The translations under genes were made by a program, and so were the position numbers. The notes under the pieces were generated by a model. That model was not told where the DNA came from and searched no databases. It saw only the letters and a list, made by a program, of their open reading frames with translations. A stretch of DNA of 64,000 nucleotides, from the NCBI GenBank assembly GCA_022821085.1, contig JAJEEG010000006.1, positions 620,001 to 684,000 on the forward strand, given 5' to 3'. This document shows, piece by piece, positions 1-8,119 of this stretch; the first letter of the stretch is position 1; every line of letters begins with the position of its first letter. The stretch is from Candidatus Latescibacterota bacterium. GTDB taxonomy: Bacteria > JAAXHH01.

Positions 1-1138
1 TCTCGGCGACGTTCGTGGCCACGACGATGCGCCGGTTGTTCCCCGGCCGGAAGACCCGCTGCTGGTCCGCGTTGGTCAGCCGGCCGAAGAGCGGAAGCAC
101 GTCGGTGTGGCGGTAGGACCGGCCTTCCAGTCTCCTGCGCGTCTCGTGAATGTCCTTCTCCGTGGGGAGAAACACCAGGATGTCGCCCCGGCCGGGTTCT
201 TCCATGATCCTTTCGACCGCGTCCACCGCCCCGTCGACATAGGTATATACTTCGGCTTCACCCCGGATATCCTCGACGGGAAGGTGGCGGATCTCCACCG
301 GGTGCAGGCGTCCGGAAACTTCGACGACCGGCGCCTGGCCGAAGGCGTTCGAGAATGCGGCGGCGTCGATCGTCGCCGAGGTGACCACGATCTTGAGATC
401 CTTCCTGCGCCGGATCAGCAGACGCAGGTAACCGAGCAGGAAGTCGATGTTCAGGCTGCGTTCGTGGGCCTCGTCGATGATGACCGTATCGTATTCAAGC
501 AGGTCCGGGTCGTGCTGAATCTCGGCGAGCAGCATGCCGTCGGTCATCATCTTGATGCGGGTCTCGGCCACGGTCTCGTCCGTGAACCGGATCTTGCATC
601 CGACTTCTCGTCCCCAGGTCGCGCCGAGCTCCTCGGCGATGCGGCGCGAGACCGACAGCGCCGCGACGCGGCGGGGCTGCGTGCACGCGATGCGGCCGTA
701 TACGCCCCGGCCGGCTTCGAGACAGATCCGCGGCAGTTGCGTCGTCTTGCCCGAACCCGTCTCCCCCGTCACGATGACCACCGGGTGGCCGCGTAGGGTT
801 TCGAGGATTTCATCTTTCCGGGTTGAAATGGGCAACTGGCGGTCGATGTCGACAGCGGGGTCCGCGCGGAGGCGCGCCTCCACGAGGCCGGCCGAAGCGG
901 CCGCCTGCTCTTTCAGTTTACGAAGTCGACCGTGGTCCTCGCCCCCGCTCCCTTTCCCACCGGCGCCGCGCGCACCGCTCCCACTCCCGTTCCTGCTTCC
1001 GCCGCGCGCACCGTTCCCGCCGCGCGCACCGCGCGACCTTTTCAGTCCACGCTGGATGTCCCGCCGGTCCTTGAGCGTGCAGCGGGGGAGCAGGTCCCGG
1101 ATCTCGGCCGCCAGCCTATGGTACGTGGAGGCATCCAC
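1..1138 (-). CDS. hrpA: ATP-dependent RNA helicase HrpA-type (DEAH), 3' end outside window
   Basis: DEAH-box helicase of the HrpA/HrpB family, acting on RNA. The frame starts with GTG at 1138, which overlaps the nupC stop (TAGTG), and stays open to the window edge for about 379 residues. I read Walker A GETGSGKT, motif Ia TQPRRVAA, motif II DEAH followed by ERSLNIDFLLGYL, and at the edge motif V ATNVAE, so only the helicase core is present and the long HrpA C-terminal region lies to the left. A Gly/Arg/Ser-rich stretch at about residues 35-60, not typical of the family, is coded by a tandem repeat. It is the last gene of the GT2-nupC-hrpA operon. HrpA fits better than HrpB because of the N-terminal segment before Walker A; this is an inference. 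Confidence 0.9.
   Translation of the reverse strand, partial: MDASTYHRLAAEIRDLLPRCTLKDRRDIQRGLKRSRGARGGNGARGGSRNGSGSGARGAGGKGSGGEDHGRLRKLKEQAAASAGLVEARLRADPAVDIDRQLPISTRKDEILETLRGHPVVIVTGETGSGKTTQLPRICLEAGRGVYGRIACTQPRRVAALSVSRRIAEELGATWGREVGCKIRFTDETVAETRIKMMTDGMLLAEIQHDPDLLEYDTVIIDEAHERSLNIDFLLGYLRLLIRRRKDLKIVVTSATIDAAAFSNAFGQAPVVEVSGRLHPVEIRHLPVEDIRGEAEVYTYVDGAVDAVERIMEEPGRGDILVFLPTEKDIHETRRRLEGRSYRHTDVLPLFGRLTNADQQRVFRPGNNRRIVVATNVAE
964..1031. repeat. GC-rich repeat inside hrpA
   Basis: The 12-base string ccgcgcgcaccg occurs three times (966-977, 1002-1013, 1020-1031) inside the hrpA frame. On the coding strand it gives recurring Gly-Ala-Arg-Gly units in a linker ahead of the helicase core. 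The spacings (36 and 18) are multiples of three, so the frame is kept. Confidence 0.7.
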
Positions 1139-2337
1139 TACATCAGCAGGCCCGCCACGGTGGCGGTCATGTTGGCGGCCAGGGCGCCGCCGATCATGGA
1201 CCGGATACCGAACCGGGCGATGTCCTTGCGCCGTTCAGGAACCAGTCCGCCGATCCCTCCGATCATGATCGCGATGGTCCCGAAGTTGGCGAAGCTGCAC
1301 AGCGCGTACGTGGCGATGGCGAACGACCGTTCCGACAGTTGCGCCTGCATGGCGCTGAGGTCCTGGTAGGCGAGGAATTCGTTCAGGATGGTTTTCTTGC
1401 CGATCAACATCCCCACGGCCTGGGCGTCTTCCCATGCCACGCCCATGAACAGGGCCAGCGGCGCGCAGAGCCATCCGAGCATACGTTCTAGGGAAAGCGG
1501 TTCGCCACCCACGTAAGGGGCGAGCCCCACCGCCCAGTTGAACAGGCTGACGAAGGCGATGGCTATGATGAGCATGGCCGCCACGTTCAGCGCCAGTCTC
1601 AACCCGTCCGAAGCGCCGCTGCAGGCCGCATCGATGAAGTTGACCCCCGGTTTCGGGACGTCTACGGTCACGACACCCAGGGTACGGGAGGTTTCGGTCT
1701 CGGGGGTCATGATCTTGGCTACGACCAGCGCCGCGGGCGCCGACATGAGCGAGGCGGCCAGGAGATGGCCGGCGTCGGCCCCCAGGGCGACGTAGGCGGC
1801 CAGCACGGAACCCGCCACCGTCGCCATGCCGGAGGTCATCACGGCCATGATTTCGGACCGGGTCATAGTCTTCAGGTAGGGCAGGATGACGAGCGGCGCG
1901 GTGGATGCGCCGAGATAGACGTTCGCCGCCGCGGCCATGGATTCCGATCCTGAAGCGCCCATGACGCGAACCATGACCCGGGCCATCTGCCGGACGATCC
2001 ATTGGATGCAGCCCAGGTAGAACAGGATCGAGGTAATGGAGGACACGAAGATGATCATCGGGAGCACGGAAAAACCGAACAGCGCGGTTTCCACCAGGTC
2101 GCCGAAGACGAACCGCGCTCCCTCGTTGGAGAAGGCGATCACCTTGTTGACGGCCAGCCGGGCCACGTCGAACACCACCTGGCCGGGCGCCGTGTGCAGC
2201 AGCAGCAGGGCCAGCAGTCCCTGCAGGGCCAGGCCACTGCCGATGAGCCGCCAGTTCAGCCGCCTGCGGTTTTCCGACAGCAACCAGGCGATGGCCAGGA
2301 GAACGACAAGGCCGAAGAGGCCGAAGACACGTTCCAT
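1138..2337 (-). CDS. nupC: NupC-family concentrative nucleoside transporter
   Basis: Cation-coupled nucleoside uptake across the inner membrane (CNT family, usually about 400 residues; this one is 399). The N-terminus opens with hydrophobic helices (FGLFGLVVLLAIAWLL, then LALQGLLALLLLH). CNT signatures follow: FSNEGARFVFGD, a gating-helix region GASTAPLVILPYL, and a C-terminal CSFANFGTIAIMIGGIG segment typical of the family's last conserved block. It starts 3 bp after the glycosyltransferase stop and its own stop overlaps the hrpA start by one base, so the three genes are probably cotranscribed. Substrate range (pyrimidine or all nucleosides) cannot be told from the sequence. Confidence 0.93.
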   Translation of the reverse strand: MERVFGLFGLVVLLAIAWLLSENRRRLNWRLIGSGLALQGLLALLLLHTAPGQVVFDVARLAVNKVIAFSNEGARFVFGDLVETALFGFSVLPMIIFVSSITSILFYLGCIQWIVRQMARVMVRVMGASGSESMAAAANVYLGASTAPLVILPYLKTMTRSEIMAVMTSGMATVAGSVLAAYVALGADAGHLLAASLMSAPAALVVAKIMTPETETSRTLGVVTVDVPKPGVNFIDAACSGASDGLRLALNVAAMLIIAIAFVSLFNWAVGLAPYVGGEPLSLERMLGWLCAPLALFMGVAWEDAQAVGMLIGKKTILNEFLAYQDLSAMQAQLSERSFAIATYALCSFANFGTIAIMIGGIGGLVPERRKDIARFGIRSMIGGALAANMTATVAGLLM

Positions 2338-2340
2338 GGG

Positions 2341-3867
2341 CTATCCTTGGCTTGCGGTTCCCGGCCACAGGGAGGCCAGGCCGACGTACAGGTAACCGGC
2401 GAAGAACAGGCACAGGAAGGGTATGGAAGCGTAAATGCCGTTGATGGCCGTGTAGTAGATCAGCAGGCCGAAATGCACGGCAAAAAGCAGTTCCAGCGCG
2501 GGAAGCCAGTTTCGGTTCCCTCGGTAGCGCAGACCGCGCCATGAGGCCGTCTGGTTCAATGCGGTCGCCTCGTTCTCGTGGCCCGCCTCGTTCCCGTGGC
2601 CCGCCTTCCCGAGGATGCCGTATTTGGGCGTCCGCTGGAAACCCGACTTGAGGTTCAGCAGCGCCTCCAGGACGGCCCGCGTGTTGTTGAGGCAGATGCC
2701 GATGCCGATGGACATGAGCACGGGGAGGTAAAAGGGGGACCATATCCACCGCGGGCGGTTTATTTCGTATTGCGCGAACAGATAGAAGAGCGATACGGAA
2801 ACCGTGGCCGCGCAGAGAAAGGGCAGGTCGATCCAGAAGGAATTGATCCATCCGGCCTGCACCCGGATCACGATGGATGGAAAGATCAGGACCGAGAGCA
2901 GCAGCATGAGCAGGTAGGCCATGTTGTTCGTGAGGTGATAGGTCGCTTCCAGCTTGAAACGGAAGGGCAGCGCGCTGCGCCATACCGGGGGAAGCATTTT
3001 CTTCGCGGTCTGTATGGACCCCTTGGACCACCGGTGCTGCTGGGTCTTGAAGGCGTTCATTTCCACGGGGAGTTCGGATGGCGTGGCGACTTCCTCCAGG
3101 AATACGAAGCGCTGGCCCCGGAGTTGCGCGCGGTAGCTCAGGTCGAGGTCCTCGGTCAGCGTGTCGTGCTGCCAGCCGCCGGCTGCCTCGATGCACTCCC
3201 GGCGCCAGATCCCCGCCGTCCCGTTGAAGTTGAAAAACCGCCCCGACCGGTTCCGGGCGCCGTGCTCCATGACGAAATGGCCGTCCAGCATGATCGCCTG
3301 AACCCGGGTCAGGATCGAGTAGCCCCGGTTGAGATAGGACCACCGGGTCTGTACCAGGCCCACCCGCTCGTCACGGAACCGGTGCATGGTGTTCCTGAGG
3401 AAATCCGACGGCGGGATGAAGTCGGCGTCGAAAATCGCGATGTACGCGCCGCGTGCCACCTCGAGCCCCTCCTGCAACGCCCCCGCCTTGTATCCGGTGC
3501 GTTCCTTCCGGTGAAGGTAGTGGATATCGATACCGGCCGACCGGTGACGTTCGACGCAACGTGCCGCAAGTCCGCGGGTTTCGTCGGTCGAATCGTCCAG
3601 TACCTGTATTTCCAGCCGGTCGCGGGGATAGTCGATGCGGCAGACGGCGTCGATGAGCCTTTCGACCACGTACTGTTCGTTGTAGAGGGGCAGCTGAACG
3701 GTGACCGCGGGCGCCGGATCTCCCAGGGCTTCCGGCTTTACACGCCTGGCCCGGTCCTTATATTTGTAGTACAGATACACCATCAGGTACCGGTGGATCC
3801 CGTAGACCGCGAGCAGGAACAGGACAAGGAAATAGAGAAGTATGAAGATCAGCGAGAGATAGCTCAT
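2341..3867 (-). CDS. membrane glycosyltransferase family 2, CslA/cellulose-synthase-like
   Basis: Processive-type GT2 enzyme that probably makes a beta-linked polysaccharide at the inner membrane. It has one N-terminal membrane segment (residues 1-27), then a GT-A domain with the D,D,D,QxxRW set: VLDDSTDE, FDADF, TEDLD and QQHRW. At least four C-terminal hydrophobic helices follow. The 508-residue length and the motif set match the CslA/glucomannan-synthase-like group better than BcsA, as there is no PilZ domain. A Gly-His-Asn-Glu repeat (GHGNEAGHENEA) sits in a cytosolic loop near residue 425. It starts 2 bp from the divergent GT87 gene, so its promoter must lie inside that gene. Confidence 0.88.
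   Translation of the reverse strand: MSYLSLIFILLYFLVLFLLAVYGIHRYLMVYLYYKYKDRARRVKPEALGDPAPAVTVQLPLYNEQYVVERLIDAVCRIDYPRDRLEIQVLDDSTDETRGLAARCVERHRSAGIDIHYLHRKERTGYKAGALQEGLEVARGAYIAIFDADFIPPSDFLRNTMHRFRDERVGLVQTRWSYLNRGYSILTRVQAIMLDGHFVMEHGARNRSGRFFNFNGTAGIWRRECIEAAGGWQHDTLTEDLDLSYRAQLRGQRFVFLEEVATPSELPVEMNAFKTQQHRWSKGSIQTAKKMLPPVWRSALPFRFKLEATYHLTNNMAYLLMLLLSVLIFPSIVIRVQAGWINSFWIDLPFLCAATVSVSLFYLFAQYEINRPRWIWSPFYLPVLMSIGIGICLNNTRAVLEALLNLKSGFQRTPKYGILGKAGHGNEAGHENEATALNQTASWRGLRYRGNRNWLPALELLFAVHFGLLIYYTAINGIYASIPFLCLFFAGYLYVGLASLWPGTASQG
2567..2602. repeat. 18-bp tandem duplication inside GT2 gene
   Basis: Two adjacent 18-base units (2567-2584, 2585-2602) differ at one base. They code for the repeated GHGNEA/GHENEA sequence in a loop of the glycosyltransferase and keep the frame. 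Confidence 0.8.
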
Positions 3868-3869
3868 AC

Positions 3870-5312
3870 ATGTCCGTTTCTGCTTACAGCATCCCGGCCG
3901 GATTCACTGAACGGCTTGCCCCGATAGCCATTCCCGGTCTCCTGCTCGTGGCCGCTTGTGTTGTCATAGTGGCCATCGGCGACCTGCGGGCGGGACTGAT
4001 CGGACCAGGCGGACCAGGCGGACCAGGCGGACCAGGCGGACCAGGCGGACCGTACGACCCTGACGCGTTCCTGCCTGCCTTCCTGTCCTCGCGGGTGGCC
4101 CTGCCGGACGCCCTGCTGCTGTTCTGGATTCCCTTCGCCGCGGCATTCATTGCCTATACAGTCGCCGTCGTCCACCAGGTCCGGGCCGGCGCGGCGCCGG
4201 GCCGGAGTACGCTCTGGTTCATCCTGGCCGCGGCCATCCTTTGCCGCGTCATCCTGCAGTTCAGTCCCCCCACCCTGTCCGACGACATCTACCGGTACCT
4301 CTGGGACGCCAGGATGCAGTTCCAGGGTGTCAACCCCTACGTGCATGCCCCGGACAGCGAAGCGATCGCCCACCTGCGGGATGAATACCATGGAGGGATC
4401 AACAACAAGGACGTCCCCACGGTCTATCCGCCCCTGATGCAGGCGGCCTTCATGGCCGCGGCGTATCTGTGGTACAGTCCCGCTTCGATGAAACTGCTTT
4501 TCACCCTGTGCGACGTGGGCGTGATCATCCTCACGATCCTGATGCTCGGCCGCCGGAACCTTCCGCGGGAGCGCGTGCTCATCTACGCCTGGAATCCCCT
4601 CGTCCTGGTCGAAATCGCGGGTAGCGGCCACAACGACTCGCTGCCGGTCGTCCTCATGCTCGCCGCTTTGCTGGCCGTGGACGGCCTCCGTCCGGTCCGG
4701 GCGGTCGCCTGGCTGGCCCTTTCCATGCTCGCCAAGTGGTTCACCGCCATGCTTGTCCCGTCCTTCTTCCTGAAAATACGTCGCATCAGCCCGTTCTGGC
4801 TGATTCCGGTCCTGCTGCTCGCCGGTTACCTGCCCTATCTCGGCGCCGGGCCGGACCTGTTCAGTGGACTCCTGGTCTACGGCGACAAATGGCGGTTCAA
4901 CGACAGTCTCTTCTCGATCTTCTTCTACCTGACGGATTCGCTGAACGCGTCCAAGATCATCGCGGGTTTGCTCTTCGCCGCCCTGGTCGCGTACTGCGCG
5001 GTCAGGGTAACGGATCCGTTCCGTTCGGCCTTCGTACTGCTCGGAGGCTATCTCCTGCTCACGCCCACGGTGCAGCCCTGGTACCTGGTCTGGATCATCC
5101 CCTTCCTCTGCCTGTACCCCAATCCGGCGTGGATCCTGCTGTCCGGCCTGGCCGCCCTTTCGTACCATGTCGTGATCGGGTTCGTCCTCACCGGGACCTG
5201 GGAAGAGGAAACATGGGTCCGCTATGTGCAGTACGTCCCCTTCTACGGCCTGTTGATCGCGCAGTCCCTGAAGGACGGATCGTGGCGCAACGCGCTGAAA
5301 CCGGCTTCCTGA
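3870..5312 (+). CDS. GT87/DUF2029-type polytopic glycosyltransferase
   Basis: Membrane glycosyltransferase of the GT-C fold that probably uses a polyprenyl-phosphate sugar donor. The GT-C acidic signature is seen in SPPTLSDDIYRYLWDARM early in the protein, followed by FQGVNPY, TVYPPL and about ten hydrophobic helices. IYAWNPLVLVEIAGSGHNDS is a hallmark of this family. Between the first helix and the first large loop is a (Gly-Pro-Gly)5 run coded by a 9-bp satellite. Start codons of this gene and the divergent GT2 are only 2 bp apart, so the ribosome site (gagag, about 10 nt upstream) lies in the GT2 gene. Together they suggest a small envelope-glycan locus; the acceptor is unknown. Confidence 0.85.
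   Translation: MSVSAYSIPAGFTERLAPIAIPGLLLVAACVVIVAIGDLRAGLIGPGGPGGPGGPGGPGGPYDPDAFLPAFLSSRVALPDALLLFWIPFAAAFIAYTVAVVHQVRAGAAPGRSTLWFILAAAILCRVILQFSPPTLSDDIYRYLWDARMQFQGVNPYVHAPDSEAIAHLRDEYHGGINNKDVPTVYPPLMQAAFMAAAYLWYSPASMKLLFTLCDVGVIILTILMLGRRNLPRERVLIYAWNPLVLVEIAGSGHNDSLPVVLMLAALLAVDGLRPVRAVAWLALSMLAKWFTAMLVPSFFLKIRRISPFWLIPVLLLAGYLPYLGAGPDLFSGLLVYGDKWRFNDSLFSIFFYLTDSLNASKIIAGLLFAALVAYCAVRVTDPFRSAFVLLGGYLLLTPTVQPWYLVWIIPFLCLYPNPAWILLSGLAALSYHVVIGFVLTGTWEEETWVRYVQYVPFYGLLIAQSLKDGSWRNALKPAS
4002..4046. repeat. 9-bp microsatellite coding for Gly-Pro-Gly
   Basis: Five perfect copies of ggaccaggc, followed by a partial sixth copy, in frame inside the GT87 gene. Perfect identity between units suggests recent slippage. 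Gain or loss of units changes the loop length without a frameshift. Confidence 0.95.
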
Positions 5313-5443
5313 ATCACACGGGATTGCACGGCAGCACCGGAGGCATGGCAACCCTGCCGGCGCACCGGCGTAAAGTAACCGGCGCACGCGCCGTATGCAA
5401 GGGCTAAGGCGCCACGCGGCGCGGCGTCGACAGCCGAATTCAA

Positions 5444-5472
5444 TTGACGTAATCCGGTCCCGAATGTACACT
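5444..5472 (+). promoter_or_regulatory. sigma70-like promoter for the SDR gene
   Basis: TTGACG at 5444-5449, a 17-bp spacer, and TACACT at 5467-5472. Transcription would start near 5480 and leave a leader of about 135 nt before the SDR start at 5615; that leader holds the decamer repeats below. Confidence 0.5.
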
Positions 5473-5526
5473 CCTCCGCCGTACTCGGCCTGTCGGCCAC
5501 GTGGTATTCCTGGCCGCCGGCCCACG

Positions 5527-5600
5527 CGATTCCCAAGCATATCCAGGCATGACCACGCAAGTCCAGGCATGACCACGCATATCCAAGCATATCCAAGCAT
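5527..5600. repeat. about 10-bp degenerate tandem repeats in the SDR leader
   Basis: Seven or so units of a 10-base pattern of the type catatccaag / catgaccacg, several identical in pairs, fill the leader up to the ribosome site ggagga (just before ATG 5615). No open frame uses them. The rest of the 302-bp gap from 5313 holds the promoter and nothing else I can recognise. Confidence 0.75.
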
Positions 5601-5614
5601 GACCGGAGGAATCA

Positions 5615-6382
5615 ATGCCCGATACATCCCTGTTTTCCCTGGAAGGCAAAACCATGATCGTCACCGGTGCGAGCAAGGGCATCGGCAAGGCCGTTGCGCT
5701 GGGGGCCGCCCGCGCGGGCGCCGACCTCGCGATCGGCAGCCGCACCCGGGCCGACCTGGAGCCGGTGGCTTCCGAGATCCAGTCGATGGGCCGCGGCTGC
5801 GCCGTTCATACGGTGGACGTGGGCAAGGTGGACTCGATCCGCGCATTCGTGGACCAGGTGCTCGCGGACGCGGGCGACATCGACATCCTGGTCAACAACG
5901 CCGGATGCAACCGGATCATGCCGGTACTCGAAGTCACCGAGGAAGTGTACGACGAGATCATCGACGTGAACCTGAAGAGCGTCTTCTTCCTCAGCCAGGC
6001 CCTCGCCGCGCACATGATCGAACGGGGCCGGGGCGGGCGCATCATCAACGTATCTTCCCAGGTGGGCGTCGTCGGCGGTCCGCTGCGGGCGGCCTACACG
6101 GCGGCCAAGGGCGGCGTATGCACGCTGACCAAGTCCATGGCCGCCGAATGGGCGGAGCACGGCATCACCGTAAACGCCGTGGCGCCGACCATGACGCGAA
6201 CCCCCATGGTGGAGAAGGCGATGGAGAACCCGGGGTTCCGGGCCAATATCAAGAAGATCCTGCTGGGGCGGCTGGCCGAACCGGACGAGATCGCCAGTTC
6301 GATCATCTACCTCGCGTCCGACGCGAGCGCCATGGTAACCGGACACACCATGCTCGTGGACGGCGGCTACACGGCCGTGTGA
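5615..6382 (+). CDS. short-chain dehydrogenase/reductase (SDR)
   Basis: NAD(P)-dependent oxidoreductase of the classical SDR family: 255 residues, the usual size. The Rossmann motif TGASKGIG is at 17-24, NNAG at 94-97, the catalytic Ser near 147, and YxxxK as Tyr161/Lys165. The C-terminus GHTMLVDGGYTAV is typical. The ribosome site ggagga lies 5 nt before the ATG. Sequence style is closest to gluconate 5-dehydrogenase or FabG-like enzymes, but SDR substrates cannot be read from motifs. It is a single gene with its own promoter and leader, converging on mltG. Confidence 0.92.
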   Translation: MPDTSLFSLEGKTMIVTGASKGIGKAVALGAARAGADLAIGSRTRADLEPVASEIQSMGRGCAVHTVDVGKVDSIRAFVDQVLADAGDIDILVNNAGCNRIMPVLEVTEEVYDEIIDVNLKSVFFLSQALAAHMIERGRGGRIINVSSQVGVVGGPLRAAYTAAKGGVCTLTKSMAAEWAEHGITVNAVAPTMTRTPMVEKAMENPGFRANIKKILLGRLAEPDEIASSIIYLASDASAMVTGHTMLVDGGYTAV

Positions 6383-6464
6383 CGGCAGGCGGCATCACGT
6401 TCGCCGGGGGATGTACCGTCCAACGCGCTGCCGGGTAGGGCCTGTTCGTCCCCGATTCAACCGA

Positions 6465-7475
6465 TTACCGGGTATTGCGCAGGCGTCTGACCTGGGCCCG
6501 TGCCCGATTGTGCTCGCGGTTGGTAACGGAAAAGATGTGTCTGCCGTCTCCCCGGCCTACGAAGAAGAGATAGTCCACGTCCTTCGGATAGAGCGCGGCG
6601 TGAATGGACGCCTCGCCGGGGCTGCAGATCGGTCCCGGCGGCAACCCGGCGTGGACGTACGTGTTGTAGGGCGACGGGTGGGAGAGGTGTTTCTCGTAGA
6701 GCCTCATGTTCGGCCTGCCGATCCCGTACTGGACCGTGGGATCCGCCTCCAGGCGCATGCCCCTTTGCAGCCTGTTGTGAAATACCCCCGAGATGATGTC
6801 CCTTTCGTCGTCCACCATCGCTTCCTGCTCGATGATGGAAGCTAGGGTAACGATCTCGTGTACGCTGTACCCCAGTGCTTCCGCCCTTTCCCGGTACTCG
6901 TCCGTAATGGTTACCAGGTGTCGCGACGTCATCTGCTTGAGGATGTCATCGACCGTCATGTCCGGGTACATGTTGTAGGTCGCCGGGTACAGGTATCCTT
7001 CCAGGGTCGGCGCCTCGATCCCCAGTGATTGCACTTTCTCCGGATCGGCGGACCGTTGTACGAACGCAGTGGTATCGATGCCTATCCTCGCCTGCAGGAC
7101 CCGCGCTGTCTCGGGGATGGTCAGGCCCTCCGGGACGGTGACGCGATTGACCGCGATCCTGCCCTCGGTGAACATGCTCAGGATCTGGCCGGCGTCCATG
7201 TAGGACTCGATTTCGTAACGTCCCGCGTTTATGCCGTGCCCCACCCCCCGGTACCGCGCCAGCAGTTCGAACAGGATCGCATGACGTACCACGCCCCGGT
7301 CTTCCAGGTCCCCGGCGACGTCGGACAGGGTCATGCCGGGTTCGACGGTGTACTGGATGACGGTGTCGCGCTCGACCGCGAGGTTGGAGAACTGGTAGGC
7401 CGCGACCAGCACGACCGTTCCGGCCAGCACGACGAGGACGATGGCGGCGGCAAGCAGCTTTTTCATGGGCTTCAC
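6465..7475 (-). CDS. mltG: endolytic murein transglycosylase MltG
   Basis: Inner-membrane lytic transglycosylase that cuts nascent glycan strands and sets peptidoglycan chain length. There is one N-terminal membrane anchor (residues 5-27), then a LysM-like part (TVEPGMTLSDVAGDL) and the YceG catalytic domain with ASIIEQEA, where Glu216 is the expected catalytic residue. The block ending in LPPGPICSPG and the late YLFFVGRGDG are also family signatures. Length (336) is normal. The start overlaps the ruvX stop by 4 bases (ATGA), a pairing common in bacteria (ruvX-mltG), which supports translational coupling. Confidence 0.96.
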   Translation of the reverse strand: MKPMKKLLAAAIVLVVLAGTVVLVAAYQFSNLAVERDTVIQYTVEPGMTLSDVAGDLEDRGVVRHAILFELLARYRGVGHGINAGRYEIESYMDAGQILSMFTEGRIAVNRVTVPEGLTIPETARVLQARIGIDTTAFVQRSADPEKVQSLGIEAPTLEGYLYPATYNMYPDMTVDDILKQMTSRHLVTITDEYRERAEALGYSVHEIVTLASIIEQEAMVDDERDIISGVFHNRLQRGMRLEADPTVQYGIGRPNMRLYEKHLSHPSPYNTYVHAGLPPGPICSPGEASIHAALYPKDVDYLFFVGRGDGRHIFSVTNREHNRARAQVRRLRNTR

Positions 7476-8110
7476 TCCGGTTCCTTTACCGTTCCCCTGC
7501 GGAAATCCAGGTAGTTCTGCAGCAGCAACGTGGCGGCGATCCGGTCCAGGCCGCCCTTGCCTTCCCGGGTCGCTCCGCCCATTTCATGCATGGCCCGGCG
7601 GGCCGAAACGCTGGTCAACCGCTCGTCCCACGTACGTACATCGCAGGACACTTTTTTACGCAGCCGGTCCGCCAACTCCTCGACCTTCCCGGCCATTTCG
7701 CCCGCGGTCCCGTCCATGTTGACCGGCAGTCCCAGGATGATCTCCCGGACTCGCTGCTCCTCGACGATGTCCACGATGGATGCGAGGGTTTCGCCCGTGC
7801 CTGCCGTATGCATCGTCTCCAGCCCCTGGGCGATCAGGCCGGTCGGATCGCTCAGAGCGAGCCCGACGCGTCTTTCACCATAATCCACGGCGAGTACCCG
7901 CCCCGCCAGAGATTTCCCCGTTCCGGTTTCCGCGCCAGCGCCGGCGTGCCCGTGATCACCGGCCATGCCATCGGTCAACATGCCATCGGCCATCATGCCT
8001 TCACCGGCCAGGCCATCGGCGCCATGCGCCCGGGATCCAGCGTGCCGTCCGCGCTTCGTCTTCTGAAGTCGCGGCGTCGCGGCGCTGTTGGGTCTGTTTT
8101 TTCTGGGCAT
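7472..8110 (-). CDS. ruvX: RuvX/YqgF putative Holliday-junction resolvase or pre-16S rRNA nuclease
   Basis: RNase H-fold nuclease of the YqgF family, implicated in 16S rRNA 5' maturation. The domain begins about residue 68: RVLAVDYGERRVGLALSDP contains the first catalytic Asp (76); LGLPVNMDG and WDERLTS carry the remaining motifs, and the C-terminal DRIAATLLLQNYL is typical. The protein is about 70 residues longer at the N-terminus than most homologues. That extension is basic, then repetitive (Met-Ala-Asp-Gly-Met type units at 38-50). The start at 8110 is supported by gagagg 5 nt upstream. It lies 9 bp after the TauD-type gene and overlaps mltG. Confidence 0.9.
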   Translation of the reverse strand: MPRKNRPNSAATPRLQKTKRGRHAGSRAHGADGLAGEGMMADGMLTDGMAGDHGHAGAGAETGTGKSLAGRVLAVDYGERRVGLALSDPTGLIAQGLETMHTAGTGETLASIVDIVEEQRVREIILGLPVNMDGTAGEMAGKVEELADRLRKKVSCDVRTWDERLTSVSARRAMHEMGGATREGKGGLDRIAATLLLQNYLDFRRGTVKEPE

Positions 8111-8119
8111 GTCGACCTC

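Noticed and set aside
1235-3343. 702-codon minus-strand frame across nupC and GT2
   Set aside because: It is the shifted frame of two real genes; composition is Arg/Pro/Gly-rich with no domain, as expected for a GC-rich shadow.
3864-5627. 587-codon minus-strand frame
   Set aside because: Antisense to the GT87 gene and rich in Gln/Asp/Gly; no family resemblance.
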